Source: an uncultured bacterium
GTDB taxonomy: Bacteria; Actinomycetota; Coriobacteriia; Coriobacteriales; Coriobacteriaceae
Direction of reading: 5' to 3'
Length of the DNA: 64,000 nucleotides
NCBI GenBank assembly: GCA_905215525.1
Contig: CAJMQJ010000002.1
Coordinates: 244,110 to 308,109 of the forward strand
In this document: in pieces, positions 34,814 through 43,907 of the stretch
Layout of the letters: every line of letters begins with the position of its first letter
Numbering within the stretch: the stretch's first letter is position 1
Notes under the pieces: generated by a model
Seen by the model: the letters and a program-made list of their open reading frames with translations, nothing else
Database searches by the model: none
Told to the model about the DNA's origin: nothing
Translations under genes and position numbers: made by a program

Positions 34814-35671
34814 ATGACCGATAGTAGCAAGAGCGCACTTTCCCTCATTAGTACCCATCAGGGATACAGCGAGTCCGAGCAGCGTATTGTCGACTATATA
34901 TTGGAGCACCAGTCCGAGGCGCCACGCCTCACGGCGGCTCAGCTCTCGCGCGCCGCCGCCACGTCCGAGGCGACCGTTTCGCGCTTCTGCCGCAAGCTTG
35001 GCTTTGGCAGCTTCCGCAGCTTTCAGTTTTCGTTGGCGAGGGATTTGGAAAGCCAGCGCAACGAGGGCCTGACTGACGAAGTCTCGCTCGACAATATGGA
35101 GCAGAGCCTTAAGAACATCCTGGCTGCCAAGGTGAGCGAGCTTAATGCGACCATCGACGGGATCGACCACGATACGTTGGCGGCTGTTGTGCATGCCCTT
35201 AAGCATGCAGGAGTTATTGAGTTTGCGGCTGTGGGCAATACGAACGCGGTCGCGCTCGATGCGACGTTTAAGTTTTCGCAGCTGGGCCTGCGCTGCATGG
35301 CGAGCACCATTAGCGAGACATCAATCGGCTTTGCGCTCACGTTGCGCCCGGGTGACGTCATCGTGCTCATCTCAAACTCCGGCAAGTCGCGCCGACTGAA
35401 TCGCATGGCAAAAGCGGCTCGCGACTGCGGTGCCACCGTAGTCGTCATCAGCAGCGACAGCAAGTCTCCACTCGCGCGCCTGGCAGACTACACTTTTAAT
35501 ACCGTCAACCACGAGGCGCTGCTGACGACGGGTGACTTTGCGTTCTCCAAGATCAGCGCCACGATGATCATCGAAGTTATCTACAACTTCCTGCTGCCCG
35601 AGATTGAAGACGCTCGCGAACATATCAGCTACTACGAGGAGCTCATCCAGCCGGACAAGGTCGTTGAGTAA
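34814..35671 (+). CDS. RpiR/MurR-family regulator with SIS domain
   Basis: A 285-residue regulator with an N-terminal HTH_6 domain (LTAAQLSRAAATSEATVSRFCRKLGFGSFRSF) and a C-terminal sugar-phosphate-binding SIS domain (VIEFAAVGNTNAVALDATFKF, VIVLISNSGKSRRLNRMAK, VVVISSDSKSPLA). The ATG at 34814 has AGGAG seven bases upstream; an earlier in-frame ATG at 34766 lacks one. Divergent from fruA, so it probably senses a fructose phosphate and controls the PTS genes. Confidence 0.88.
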   Translation: MTDSSKSALSLISTHQGYSESEQRIVDYILEHQSEAPRLTAAQLSRAAATSEATVSRFCRKLGFGSFRSFQFSLARDLESQRNEGLTDEVSLDNMEQSLKNILAAKVSELNATIDGIDHDTLAAVVHALKHAGVIEFAAVGNTNAVALDATFKFSQLGLRCMASTISETSIGFALTLRPGDVIVLISNSGKSRRLNRMAKAARDCGATVVVISSDSKSPLARLADYTFNTVNHEALLTTGDFAFSKISATMIIEVIYNFLLPEIEDAREHISYYEELIQPDKVVE

Positions 35672-35679
35672 AACGCGTA

Positions 35680-35712
35680 GTGGGACAAAAATTTCAGTCT
35701 ATTTTGTCCCAC
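35680..35712. terminator. Bidirectional terminator between rpiR-type gene and recN
   Basis: GTGGGACAAAA and TTTTGTCCCAC form an 11-bp perfect stem with A-tract and T-tract on the two sides. It can serve the converging rpiR-type and recN transcripts. A GTGGGACAAAA motif also occurs near 28856. Confidence 0.8.
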
Positions 35713-35730
35713 CAACACCGCTGATACGAC

Positions 35731-37359
35731 CTAGCCTCGAACTTCTTCGAGCATCTGCTTTGCGTGGGCCAAGCTTGCCTCGGACTGATCGCCGCTGAGC
35801 ATGCGGGCGATCTCGGCGGTACGCGCTTCGCCGGTTACCTCGTCCAAATGCGTCTGGGGAACATCGCCCGGCTCCTTGCTGACAACATAATGCTTGTCGG
35901 CCATGACGGCGACTTGCGCCAAGTGGGTTACGACAATCACTTGATGCGTAGCGGCAAGATCGGCCAGCACACCAGCAAGAGCACGAGCCGTGGAGCCGCC
36001 GACACCGGCATCGACCTCGTCAAATACCAGCGTGTCGACGCCGTCAGCATTACCCAAGACCACTTTGCTCGCCAGCATAACGCGGCTGAGCTCGCCGCCC
36101 GACGCAATTCGACGCAGGGGACGCGGCGTCAAGCCGGCACCGCTGCGGTATAGCAGCTCGTAGCTCGAAGGACCAACGGGCGTCCACTCAGCACGGGGAA
36201 GATCGCGCGACTCCCAGACGAGCTCGGCGCCGCCCATCTCCAGGCGAGCCATCTGGCGGCCAACCTCGTGGCAGAAGCGCGGGGCCGCCGTATTGCGAGC
36301 GCGCTTAAGTGCCTTGGCAGCGGCAAACAACTCGCGCTCAGCGCTCCCGAGTGCCTCACGCGCCTTTTTGATCTGCTCATCGCCATCATCGACCAGGGAC
36401 AGCAGCTCTTGCGAGCGATCGCGCATGGCAAACACATCGTCCATGGTGGGACCCCACTGACGCAACAAGCCCTTGAGGTCGGAATACCGCTCACGCATGC
36501 GAGCGAGCTCGCGCGCGTCGAAGGCGATGCCATCGCGATAGGCACGAAGCTCGTTCGCGCAATCCTCAAGGGAGATACAAGCATCCGAAAGCGCATCGGC
36601 AATGTCGCCCAGTTTGCGATCGACGGTAGCCATTCGGGAAAGCTCTGCCACGGCACTGTTCACGGCATCGAGCGCTCCCCCTTCGGCGGCAAGCGATGCA
36701 TGGGCATCGTTAGCCGTGGCAACCAGTACCTCGGCATGTTCGGAGCGCGGCAGCAGCTCCTCGAGCTCCTCATACTCACCCGGCTTGGGGTCGACCTCGG
36801 CGATACGCTCCAGGGCGAAGCGCGCCTCCTCGACGCGACTCCCCTGCGCGCGTGAGGCTTCCTCCACACGGCGAAGCTCCTTGGCGGCGTCACGCGAAGC
36901 CTTGAAGCAGGCACGGTAACGGTCGAGTGCCTCGAGCGCCGGGCGCCCTGCCCAGGCATCGACCATCGCAACATGATGCGCCGGATCGAGCAAGCGCTGG
37001 TGCTCGTGCTGGCCACACAGATCCATCATCACGCCGACGCGCTCCGAAAGCTCGCGCACACTGGCGATGCGGCCGTCAATCTTCACGCGGCTGCGGCCCT
37101 CAGCGGAAAGGCTGCGCTGGACCGTGAAGCCTTCCGTGTCGTGCGGGCCGTCGAACAAGCGCGCCTCGACACTCGCCAGCGCCTCGCCCTCGCGCACCGT
37201 CGACGAATCCGCGCGCTCACCCAAAATAAGCTTGAGGGCCGAGAGCAGCGCGGTCTTGCCGGCGCCGGTCTCGCCGGTCAGGACAGTCAGGCCGACACTC
37301 GGCACCAGCGTCGCCTCGCGAATGAGTGCAATGTTAGAAACCTGCAGCTCATCGATCAT
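35731..37359 (-). CDS. recN: DNA repair protein RecN
   Basis: SMC-like ATPase for double-strand break repair. The 542-residue product has Walker A in TVLTGETGAGKTALLSAL, DLCGQHEHQRLLDP, a central coiled coil rich in Arg/Glu/Leu, the signature IASGGELSRVMLA and Walker B in TLVFDEVDAGVGG. It overlaps nadK by 11 bases, the usual tlyA-nadK-recN order. Confidence 0.94.
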   Translation of the reverse strand: MIDELQVSNIALIREATLVPSVGLTVLTGETGAGKTALLSALKLILGERADSSTVREGEALASVEARLFDGPHDTEGFTVQRSLSAEGRSRVKIDGRIASVRELSERVGVMMDLCGQHEHQRLLDPAHHVAMVDAWAGRPALEALDRYRACFKASRDAAKELRRVEEASRAQGSRVEEARFALERIAEVDPKPGEYEELEELLPRSEHAEVLVATANDAHASLAAEGGALDAVNSAVAELSRMATVDRKLGDIADALSDACISLEDCANELRAYRDGIAFDARELARMRERYSDLKGLLRQWGPTMDDVFAMRDRSQELLSLVDDGDEQIKKAREALGSAERELFAAAKALKRARNTAAPRFCHEVGRQMARLEMGGAELVWESRDLPRAEWTPVGPSSYELLYRSGAGLTPRPLRRIASGGELSRVMLASKVVLGNADGVDTLVFDEVDAGVGGSTARALAGVLADLAATHQVIVVTHLAQVAVMADKHYVVSKEPGDVPQTHLDEVTGEARTAEIARMLSGDQSEASLAHAKQMLEEVRG

Positions 37360-38209
37360 GACGGACTCCGTAGAATACGCGGCTCACCGAGTTATAGAAG
37401 CTCTCGGGGCCGTAATCGAGAAGCAGCACATCTCCGGGCCCGCGGCGCACCGCCACGCTCTCAACGGTGCCATCGCAGGTAATAAACTGTCCATCGATAG
37501 CGATCGCCGGAACGCTCGGACGATCATCAGACATAAAGATCTCGACGACATCACTCGGCGAAGTCAAGAAGGCACGGGCCTGAATGGTGTGCGGCGCAAT
37601 GGGTACGCAGACCATGCCCGTGTAATCGGGGCTCACGATGGGGCCACCGGCACTGAGTGCGTAACCCGTAGAACCAGTCGCCGTGGACACGACCACGCCG
37701 TCGCCACGCAGTCGATCGATATGGTGGCCCGACACCGTGATGTCAAACTCAACCATATCGGACAGGGGGCCGCGCGTAAGTGCCATATCGTTGAGGGCAA
37801 ACGTGCGCACGACATCCTTCGTGCCGTCTTCGCGCACGGACACGATATCCGCGGCGATGGTGGCGCGGCGGCTCACGTGCAGCTCGCCGGACAGGGCGTC
37901 GCTCACGACCTGCAGAATGTCGCGCTCCTCGGGGCTCGCAGCAGTTAAAAAACCCAGGTGACCATAGGAAAGACCAAGGATAGGAATCTCGCGATGGTTG
38001 AGAATGCGGGCAGCGCGCAGCAGCGTACCATCGCCGCCGAGCGTAATGACCAGATCGGAGCCGTCAATATCAGGCGTGCTTTGAATCTTCGATCGCTGGT
38101 CGGCAGCCCATGCGACCTCATAGCCCTGGCGCGTCAGCCAAAGCTCGAGCATCAGGCCGCTCTCGACCGCCTCTTGCTTGTAGTAATTGGGAACCAGAAA
38201 GACCTTCAT
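37349..38209 (-). CDS. nadK: NAD kinase
   Basis: Phosphorylates NAD to NADP. The 286 residues show LVITLGGDGTLLRAAR (GGDGT motif), NHREIPILGLSYGHLGFL, the LNDMALTRG segment and VVVSTATGSTGYALSAGGPIVSP. Its ATG overlaps the tlyA stop (ATGA). Confidence 0.95.
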   Translation of the reverse strand: MKVFLVPNYYKQEAVESGLMLELWLTRQGYEVAWAADQRSKIQSTPDIDGSDLVITLGGDGTLLRAARILNHREIPILGLSYGHLGFLTAASPEERDILQVVSDALSGELHVSRRATIAADIVSVREDGTKDVVRTFALNDMALTRGPLSDMVEFDITVSGHHIDRLRGDGVVVSTATGSTGYALSAGGPIVSPDYTGMVCVPIAPHTIQARAFLTSPSDVVEIFMSDDRPSVPAIAIDGQFITCDGTVESVAVRRGPGDVLLLDYGPESFYNSVSRVFYGVRHDR

Positions 38210-39009
38210 AGCGTTGCAGCTTTCTCGCTCAAAACCGATACCTGGGATTGCAGCTCATCGTCGGCGCGCTCCCCGGGGACAAACCTTGTGCCGTACAAGA
38301 AAAACTCAACGTTGCCCTTAGCGCCATGGATGGGCGACACGCACACGTCAAGCGGGAACAGGCCCTTGACGGCAAAAAGCTCAATCGCCGCCACGAGCGT
38401 ATCGCGGCGGACGGCGGGGTCGGTCACGATACCGCCGTCGCCCACCAGCGCAGCCGGCGCCTCAAACTGGGGCTTTACGAGCGTGCAGAACGAACCCGAA
38501 GGCTTCAGGCACGCCAGCACGGCGTCGATTATATTCGCGATGCTGGTAAACGAGACATCGCACACAGCCAGGTCGATGGCGCCGGCATAACCAAGCTCAG
38601 GCAGCTGCGTCACGTTTGTGCGCTCATGCAGCGTCACGCGATCGTCCTGACGCAGCGACCAATCAAACTGGGCACGGCCCACGTCCACCGAGACAACGGT
38701 CGCAGCTCCGCGCTTGAGCAGGCAATCGGTAAAGCCGCCGGTAGAGCAGCCAACATCCAGACAGGCAAGGCCCGTCGGATTGATACCAAACGCATCAAGC
38801 GCGCCTTCGAGCTTAAGACCACCGCGGCCAACATAGGGAATGCGCCCCTTCACGTGCAGCGGCAGGCCCGGGATCACCTTAAGGCCCGGCGAAGTCAAAC
38901 GCTCACCGCCACTCGAGACCAAGCCGGCCATAAGAGTGCGAAGGGCATCCGCGCGATCGGCGCAGATGCCCTGTGAAATCAGTTCGTCATCAAGACGCAC
39001 GCGTTTCAT
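38206..39009 (-). CDS. tlyA: TlyA-type rRNA 2'-O-methyltransferase
   Basis: A 267-residue methyltransferase with an N-terminal S4 RNA-binding domain (KRVRLDDELISQGICADRADAL) and an FtsJ-like SAM domain (YVGRGGLKLEGAL, LDVGCSTGGFTDCLLKRGA, DLAVCDVSFTS, LVKPQFEAPAALVG). TlyA methylates 16S and/or 23S rRNA and its loss gives capreomycin resistance in mycobacteria. The start is uncertain: ATG at 39009 gives the family N-terminus, ATG at 39018 is also open, and neither has a strong ribosome site. Confidence 0.9.
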   Translation of the reverse strand: MKRVRLDDELISQGICADRADALRTLMAGLVSSGGERLTSPGLKVIPGLPLHVKGRIPYVGRGGLKLEGALDAFGINPTGLACLDVGCSTGGFTDCLLKRGAATVVSVDVGRAQFDWSLRQDDRVTLHERTNVTQLPELGYAGAIDLAVCDVSFTSIANIIDAVLACLKPSGSFCTLVKPQFEAPAALVGDGGIVTDPAVRRDTLVAAIELFAVKGLFPLDVCVSPIHGAKGNVEFFLYGTRFVPGERADDELQSQVSVLSEKAATL

Positions 39010-39053
39010 GAATGCCATCAACCATTCGTATCCGGAGATGCGGCCTAGCTATC

Positions 39054-39284
39054 CTAGGATTCGTTTGCCGCATCCTCATCGTATTCCTGCTCGAGCTTGT
39101 CGGCCTCACGCGGCGTCAGCTCAAACTTATCGACCATGTCGACCGCGCGGGAGCCCAGCTCAATCGCCTCGTCAAACAGATCGAGCGAACGCTCCAAGGA
39201 GGTATCCTTGGAGCGAACGGTAGCGATGATCTGATCCAAACGGTCTGAGATCTCGTCAAAGTTGCGGACAGAACCCTCTGGCAT
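39054..39284 (-). CDS. xseB: Exodeoxyribonuclease VII small subunit
   Basis: A 76-residue XseB (NFDEISDRLDQIIATVRSKDTSLERSLDLFDEAIELG), the helical partner that activates XseA. Usually xseA lies next to it; here nusB occupies that place and xseA is not in the window. It lies two bases downstream of nusB. Confidence 0.9.
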   Translation of the reverse strand: MPEGSVRNFDEISDRLDQIIATVRSKDTSLERSLDLFDEAIELGSRAVDMVDKFELTPREADKLEQEYDEDAANES

Positions 39285-39286
39285 GA

Positions 39287-39874
39287 CTACTCCTCGACGG
39301 AGTCGGCCTCGACGGCCTCAGCAGCGTCCACATCCTCGGCAAGTACACCGGCGGTAGCCTGAGCGGCAGCGACCTTGGCGGCAGCCTCAGCAGCCTGGGC
39401 CTCCTCGCGAGCGCGATCCTCGGCCAGCAGTTCCTGGTACAGGTCCTCGCCCGGCAACTCCTCGCTGCGCGCGATCTTGCCCAGCACGCCGTTGACGAAC
39501 GACGCGGACTGGTCGGTGCCATAGGCCTTGGCAAGTTCGACGGCCTCGTTGATCACGATAGCGTCCGAGACCTCTTCGTCGGTGAGGAAGCGCATCTCGT
39601 AGACGGCGATACGCAGCAGATTGCGGTCGGCGCCGGGCATGCGCATAAGATCCCAGTTCTTGGCGACGGCGCGCAGGGCACAGTCGATGCGATCGATATG
39701 CTCGTAGGCACCGCGGCACAGCTCCAGCGCATAGGGGTCGAGGGGGCCCTTCGAGATCAGGAAATCGCCCTCGAGGACGCGCTCGAGCGGGCTGTCCGTG
39801 GCCTCGGCCTGGAACAGCAGCTGCAGCGCCTGACTGCGGGCAAGCGTACGCCCGCGATAAACCTTAAGGCTCAA
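39287..39874 (-). CDS. nusB: Transcription antitermination protein NusB
   Basis: A 195-residue NusB that helps antitermination in rRNA operons. The core has RTLARSQALQLLFQAEATD, LLRIAVYEMRFLTDEEVSDAIVINEAVELAKAYG and SASFVNGVLGKIAR. The last 45 residues are an Ala/Glu-rich low-complexity tail, longer than usual. It follows the Asp23 gene by three bases. Confidence 0.93.
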   Translation of the reverse strand: MSLKVYRGRTLARSQALQLLFQAEATDSPLERVLEGDFLISKGPLDPYALELCRGAYEHIDRIDCALRAVAKNWDLMRMPGADRNLLRIAVYEMRFLTDEEVSDAIVINEAVELAKAYGTDQSASFVNGVLGKIARSEELPGEDLYQELLAEDRAREEAQAAEAAAKVAAAQATAGVLAEDVDAAEAVEADSVEE

Positions 39875-39877
39875 AGG

Positions 39878-40240
39878 TTACTCCTTGGGGAAAACGAGGC
39901 CGTCGATGCAAACGTCAACGCGCTCGACCTCAACGCCCACCTGGGCATCGATGGCAGCGACCACGGCAGCGCGAACGGCCTCGGCGAGTTTCTTGAACGG
40001 ATAGCCAAAGAACACCACAACGCGCACGGTGAGTGCGAGCTTGTCGCCGACGACCTCGGTCTCGACCGCCGGCTCGGAAGCCGGGGCCTTGGACGAGAGC
40101 ATCATGGAGACAAGGTTGGTGGCAAGGTCCTTGACGCCAACGGAGGCGATGCCCTCGACATCGGACACGGCGCGCGAGACGATGGCGGTCAGAACATCGG
40201 GCGAAATGCCGATGCCGTCAATCTTGATTTCCTGGGGCAT
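39878..40240 (-). CDS. Asp23/Gls24-family protein
   Basis: A 120-residue Asp23 domain protein (GIGISPDVLTAIVSRAVSDVEGIASVG, LALTVRVVVFFGYPFKKLAEAVR, VERVDVCIDGLVF). Members accumulate at the membrane or respond to alkaline or envelope stress in Firmicutes. Gene position between efp and nusB is common in Gram-positives. Confidence 0.9.
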   Translation of the reverse strand: MPQEIKIDGIGISPDVLTAIVSRAVSDVEGIASVGVKDLATNLVSMMLSSKAPASEPAVETEVVGDKLALTVRVVVFFGYPFKKLAEAVRAAVVAAIDAQVGVEVERVDVCIDGLVFPKE

Positions 40241-40264
40241 GAGTCCTCCTAGAAGAGTTGGTTG

Positions 40265-40828
40265 CTAGACGCGGGAGACGAACTTGCCGTCGCGGGTGTC
40301 AACCTTGATGACCTCGCCCTCGTTGAGGTACATGGGGACCTGGATGACAGCGCCGGTGTCGATCGTGGCCGGCTTGGTGGAACCCTGGACGGTGTCGCCC
40401 TTAAAGCCCGGGTCGGTCTGGACGATGGTGGTCTCGATGAACATCGGCGGAGTCACGCCCATGAGCTCATCGTCGGCGAAGAGCAGCTGGCAAATGTCGT
40501 TCTCGCGCAGCCACTTGGAGTTCTCCCCCACCATGTCCTCGGGAACGGGAACCTGCTCATAGGATTCGTTGTCCATGAAGATGTAGTCGGTGCCATCGTT
40601 GTAGAGGTACTGGAACTCACGGGTGGTGAGCATGACGCTCTCGAACTTGGTGCCGGCGTTGCAGGTGTTCTCGACGACGCGGCCGCTCTTGATGTCGCGG
40701 GTCTTGTAGCGCACAAACGCGCCGCCCTTGCCCGGCTTGACATGCTGGAACTCGACGATGGTGTAGACCTTGTCCTTAATGCGGAGACCGAGGCCGTTCT
40801 TGAAGTCGGCGGTAGAAATGGTAGGCAT
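40265..40828 (-). CDS. efp: Elongation factor P
   Basis: Relieves ribosome stalling at polyproline. The 187-residue protein has the KOW-like N-domain with the loop VKPGKGGAFVRYK, whose Lys is the modification site position, then ESYEQVPVP and a C-terminal OB domain ending VDTRDGKFVSRV. The ATG at 40828 has an AAAGG site. Three-domain length is normal. Confidence 0.96.
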   Translation of the reverse strand: MPTISTADFKNGLGLRIKDKVYTIVEFQHVKPGKGGAFVRYKTRDIKSGRVVENTCNAGTKFESVMLTTREFQYLYNDGTDYIFMDNESYEQVPVPEDMVGENSKWLRENDICQLLFADDELMGVTPPMFIETTIVQTDPGFKGDTVQGSTKPATIDTGAVIQVPMYLNEGEVIKVDTRDGKFVSRV

Positions 40829-40920
40829 AGCGACCTTTCTTGTTATGGGCAGAACGCACAAGCGTCCAAATTACATACGAGCGAAATTATACACTTGCAG
40901 ACGGCGCCTGCAGCGAGCGC

Positions 40921-40965
40921 ATAAAAAGAGAACGCGGGGCGTCCGAATTGCTCCGGAGGCCCCGC
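40921..40965 (-). terminator. Terminator of the Xaa-Pro peptidase gene
   Basis: GCGGGGC and GCCCCGC arms with an inner CCG/CGG pair precede a CTCTTTTTAT run on the minus strand. Confidence 0.75.
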
Positions 40966-40988
40966 CCCAAACTATCTACCGAAGTAGA

Positions 40989-42128
40989 CTAGCAATCGAT
41001 GACGTGAAGGTCATGCGGCGTCTTGGTGAAGGGCTCGTAGCCGTTCTCGGTGACCACGCCGTAGTCCTCCAGGCGCACACCGCCCACGCCGGGCAGGTAG
41101 ACGCCGGGCTCCATGGTGATAACCGAGCCGACCTCGATGATATTCTTGCTGCGGTTGAAGTTGGGCAGCTCGTGGATGTCAATGCCCACGCCGTGGCCCA
41201 GACCATGGTTGTAGTAATCGCCATAGCCGGCATCGCCAATGATCTTCTTGGAAAGCTTGAAAATGTCGTTGCCCTCGACGCCCGGATGGATGGCGGCGAC
41301 GCACTCCTCGTGCGCACGGCGCACGAGCGCGTACAAGTCGAGCTGCTCCTGCGTAGGCTCGCCCATCACGACGGTACGAGTCATGTCGGAGCGGTAGTCG
41401 CAATAGCCCGCGCCATAATCCATGAGAACGAAGTCGCCCTTCTCGATCACGCGGTCGCTCGGGACGGCATGCGGGTTGGCGGTGTTGGGGCCGCTCGCCA
41501 CGATGGAGCCGAAGGCCAGGCTGTCGGCGCCGTTGGCGAACATAAAGTTCTCGAGCTCGTTGCGAACCTGCTTCTCGGTCATACCGGGCTTAATATAGCC
41601 GAGCATGTGCTGGAAGGCGGCGTCGGTAATCGACTGCGCATGGCGCATGAGCTCGATCTCCTCGGCGTCCTTGATGGCGCGCATCTTGCGAATGTCGTCA
41701 TGCATCAGCGGCAGCATGCAGGCGACGGAACGATCCTCAAGGCCACGCTGGATACCCTGGTAGAAGTTGATCTGCATGTCGTCCTCGACAGCGCAGACAC
41801 GGCACTTGTTAGCCGCGATCTTGCCGGCGACCCAACCGGGGATGGTGCCCTCGTCCATGTCGTAGACCCAGGGGCTGCCGGCGGACGTGTTCTCCTCAAA
41901 GCTGTTGAGATAGCGCGAGTCGGTATGGAACAGGCACTGGTCGGCCGTAATAAACGCAGCGTGCGGGAACTCGAAGGTGTAGTCGAAGACGCCCTTCACG
42001 CCCGTGAGCCAACGAAGGTTGGCCTCGTCGCGCACGACGATAGCGTCGTAGCCGCGCTCAGCCATCAGGGCACGGACACGCTCGATACGACCGGCAGGAC
42101 CGGCAGGACCGGCAGCAAACTCAGACAT
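40989..42128 (-). CDS. pepP: M24-family Xaa-Pro aminopeptidase
   Basis: A 379-residue metallopeptidase that removes N-terminal residues before proline. It has a creatinase-like N-terminal domain and the pita-bread domain with metal ligands in VLMDYGAGYCDYRSDMTRT (two Asp), NHGLGHGVGIDIHE (His), ITMEPGVYLPG (Glu) and VRLEDYGVV (Glu). The N-terminus has a short GPAGPAG repeat from tandem codons. The ATG at 42128 has an AAAGGAA site. Found upstream of efp, as in many Gram-positives; Xaa-Pro dipeptidase is the alternative. Confidence 0.88.
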   Translation of the reverse strand: MSEFAAGPAGPAGRIERVRALMAERGYDAIVVRDEANLRWLTGVKGVFDYTFEFPHAAFITADQCLFHTDSRYLNSFEENTSAGSPWVYDMDEGTIPGWVAGKIAANKCRVCAVEDDMQINFYQGIQRGLEDRSVACMLPLMHDDIRKMRAIKDAEEIELMRHAQSITDAAFQHMLGYIKPGMTEKQVRNELENFMFANGADSLAFGSIVASGPNTANPHAVPSDRVIEKGDFVLMDYGAGYCDYRSDMTRTVVMGEPTQEQLDLYALVRRAHEECVAAIHPGVEGNDIFKLSKKIIGDAGYGDYYNHGLGHGVGIDIHELPNFNRSKNIIEVGSVITMEPGVYLPGVGGVRLEDYGVVTENGYEPFTKTPHDLHVIDC

Positions 42129-42259
42129 GCAGATTCCTTTCTTGTTGTCTTCATAAAGACGGAACGGGCTCAATCAACGTACGGAATCGCGAGCGATTCG
42201 CAACCGATTGGATACCCGCCCCTCAACATGATACGAAAGACGATGGATGTCAATAAATC

Positions 42260-43369
42260 CTAGAGAAGATCTTTGCGAGAAGCCAAGTATGCGTGAGCAT
42301 GGCGGTCGAGAACCTCGTCCTCAACGCTCGTTAGACGAATGGCGCCGAGCGCCGCGGGCAGCGGCAACATGCTACGGTTCGAGCGGACAAACTGCTGCCT
42401 GCGGAACTCCTCGACATATGCGGCAGGCTCCAGATCGAAGGCGAGCTCCTCGATACCAAAGTCCTCCAGGCAGTCATCGACCTCAAAGACATAATCGATA
42501 TCGAAGTCGCAGGCATCATGTGCTAGGCGCGCCTCAAAGCGCATGCCCTCGGACAACAGCTGGTAGGCAGGAACCTGCGACGCGGCATCGCCCAAGCAGG
42601 CGCGCAGGGTACGCTCCCCCATCTTGCCAAAGTCTAGAGCGTGGCGGGCGCTGGGATTCGTGGCCATCAGTACGTCCTTACGGGCAGTCTGAGACCACTG
42701 AACGGCATTGACGAGCGCGACCTCCTCGCCCGCGAGAATCTCGGGAATGGTCTCGGTAAACTGATTCCAGCGGGACTTGCTGCTCGAAAGCATGGTGCCA
42801 ACAAGTACCGCATAGCCGAGCTTGAGGTCCTCGGGGTCCGCCGCGCGTACAAGGTCGAGGTCACACACGACCAAGCCCGGCTCGGGACGGAACGCGATAG
42901 CGGGAAGCGCATGCGCCGACGAGGCGACAAGCGGCTTCATGGTCGTCGCGACCGTGAGCATGGCGTCGAACGTCGTCGGCAGCAAGGCGCACTCGGTGCG
43001 ACCGCACCACTGATTGGCGCACCAGCAAACAACCGAGCAGGTCGCCGTGTCGCCGACAGCGACAACGAGATCATCGCAGGTAATGCCGTTAGCCGACAGC
43101 GCGCCAAAGACGGTATCGGCATCGACCAGCGTAGCACCGGCAGGCGAAACCTCGAGGACGAGCGGCGACACGGCAAAACCGGCGTCAACAAGTGCATGCT
43201 CGACAACCTCGCCAAAACGCTCGGATGTGGCGTCGTTCCAAACCACCATCGCACGCTTAGGCTTGCCCACAGCCGAGGCAAACATGCGCGACAGCTCCTC
43301 GAACGCCCCCAATCCGACGCGGACATCGACACTGCGGTTTTGGAAATTGATAAGTTGACGGCGAATCAT
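42260..43369 (-). CDS. 3-Dehydroquinate-synthase-like protein without metal ligands
   Basis: A 369-residue protein in the place of aroB, overlapping aroK by four bases. The overall AroB layout remains (DDLVVAVGDTA, LLPTTFDAMLTVAT, GLVVCDLDLVRAADPEDLKLGYAVLVG). Yet the metal-binding and catalytic motifs are gone: the GGK(T) region reads ATTMKP, the AEVIK segment reads GYAVLV, GHTFGHAIE reads GKMGERTLR and the LHGEAV segment reads LLSEGM. The frame is intact and the fold seems kept, so it may have another function. It could also be a redundant homologue or a very diverged enzyme. Confidence 0.7.
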   Translation of the reverse strand: MIRRQLINFQNRSVDVRVGLGAFEELSRMFASAVGKPKRAMVVWNDATSERFGEVVEHALVDAGFAVSPLVLEVSPAGATLVDADTVFGALSANGITCDDLVVAVGDTATCSVVCWCANQWCGRTECALLPTTFDAMLTVATTMKPLVASSAHALPAIAFRPEPGLVVCDLDLVRAADPEDLKLGYAVLVGTMLSSSKSRWNQFTETIPEILAGEEVALVNAVQWSQTARKDVLMATNPSARHALDFGKMGERTLRACLGDAASQVPAYQLLSEGMRFEARLAHDACDFDIDYVFEVDDCLEDFGIEELAFDLEPAAYVEEFRRQQFVRSNRSMLPLPAALGAIRLTSVEDEVLDRHAHAYLASRKDLL

Positions 43370-43899
43370 AGCAGTCCACGCTCCAAAAGCATCTCGGCAC
43401 AAAGGTAGGAAACGTCCTCGAAGGACTTGTTGCGAATATCAAGGGTAATATCGGCCGCCTGGCGATACAGCGGACGGCGATGCTCAAACAAGCGCGCAGC
43501 GTGCTCGGGCGAGCGGAAATCGGGCCGGGTATCGGAGCGACGAATCTGGCGCAACGAGTCCTCAAAGTCGCCTTCGAGGTACACGCATGTACCCATCTCG
43601 TGCATCAGCTCAATGTTCACCGGCGTCTCGACGATGCCGCCCCCGCACGATACCAGCAGGCTGCGCTCGCTTTGAAGCGAACGGAGTGCCGAGGTCTCGA
43701 GCTCGCGAAAACGATCCTCGCCCTCGGTCTCAAATATCTCGGTCACCGACTTGCCGCATCGACGCACAACCAAGCGATCGGTATCGATGAATCGACGCTT
43801 GAACATAGTGCCCACATTGCGCGCAAGCGTCGACTTGCCCGCGCCCAAAAAGCCGATAAAGAAGATATGGTCGCAGCCGTGTTTGATGTGCTGAGACAT
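43366..43899 (-). CDS. aroK: Shikimate kinase
   Basis: A 177-residue P-loop kinase: FFIGFLGAGKSTLARNV (Walker A), RRFIDTDRLVVRR with the shikimate-binding Asp, FRELETSALRSL, LVSCGGGIVETP and FEHRRPLYRQAADI (lid and adenine loop). It phosphorylates shikimate in aromatic amino acid synthesis. It precedes the AroB-like gene. aroE and aroC, often nearby in actinobacteria, are not in the window. Confidence 0.9.
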   Translation of the reverse strand: MSQHIKHGCDHIFFIGFLGAGKSTLARNVGTMFKRRFIDTDRLVVRRCGKSVTEIFETEGEDRFRELETSALRSLQSERSLLVSCGGGIVETPVNIELMHEMGTCVYLEGDFEDSLRQIRRSDTRPDFRSPEHAARLFEHRRPLYRQAADITLDIRNKSFEDVSYLCAEMLLERGLL

Positions 43900-43907
43900 G
43901 GCGAAAC

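Noticed and set aside
42090..42125. Tandem GCAGGACCG repeat as a regulatory microsatellite
   Set aside because: It lies inside the Xaa-Pro peptidase gene and encodes a short GPAGPAG stretch.
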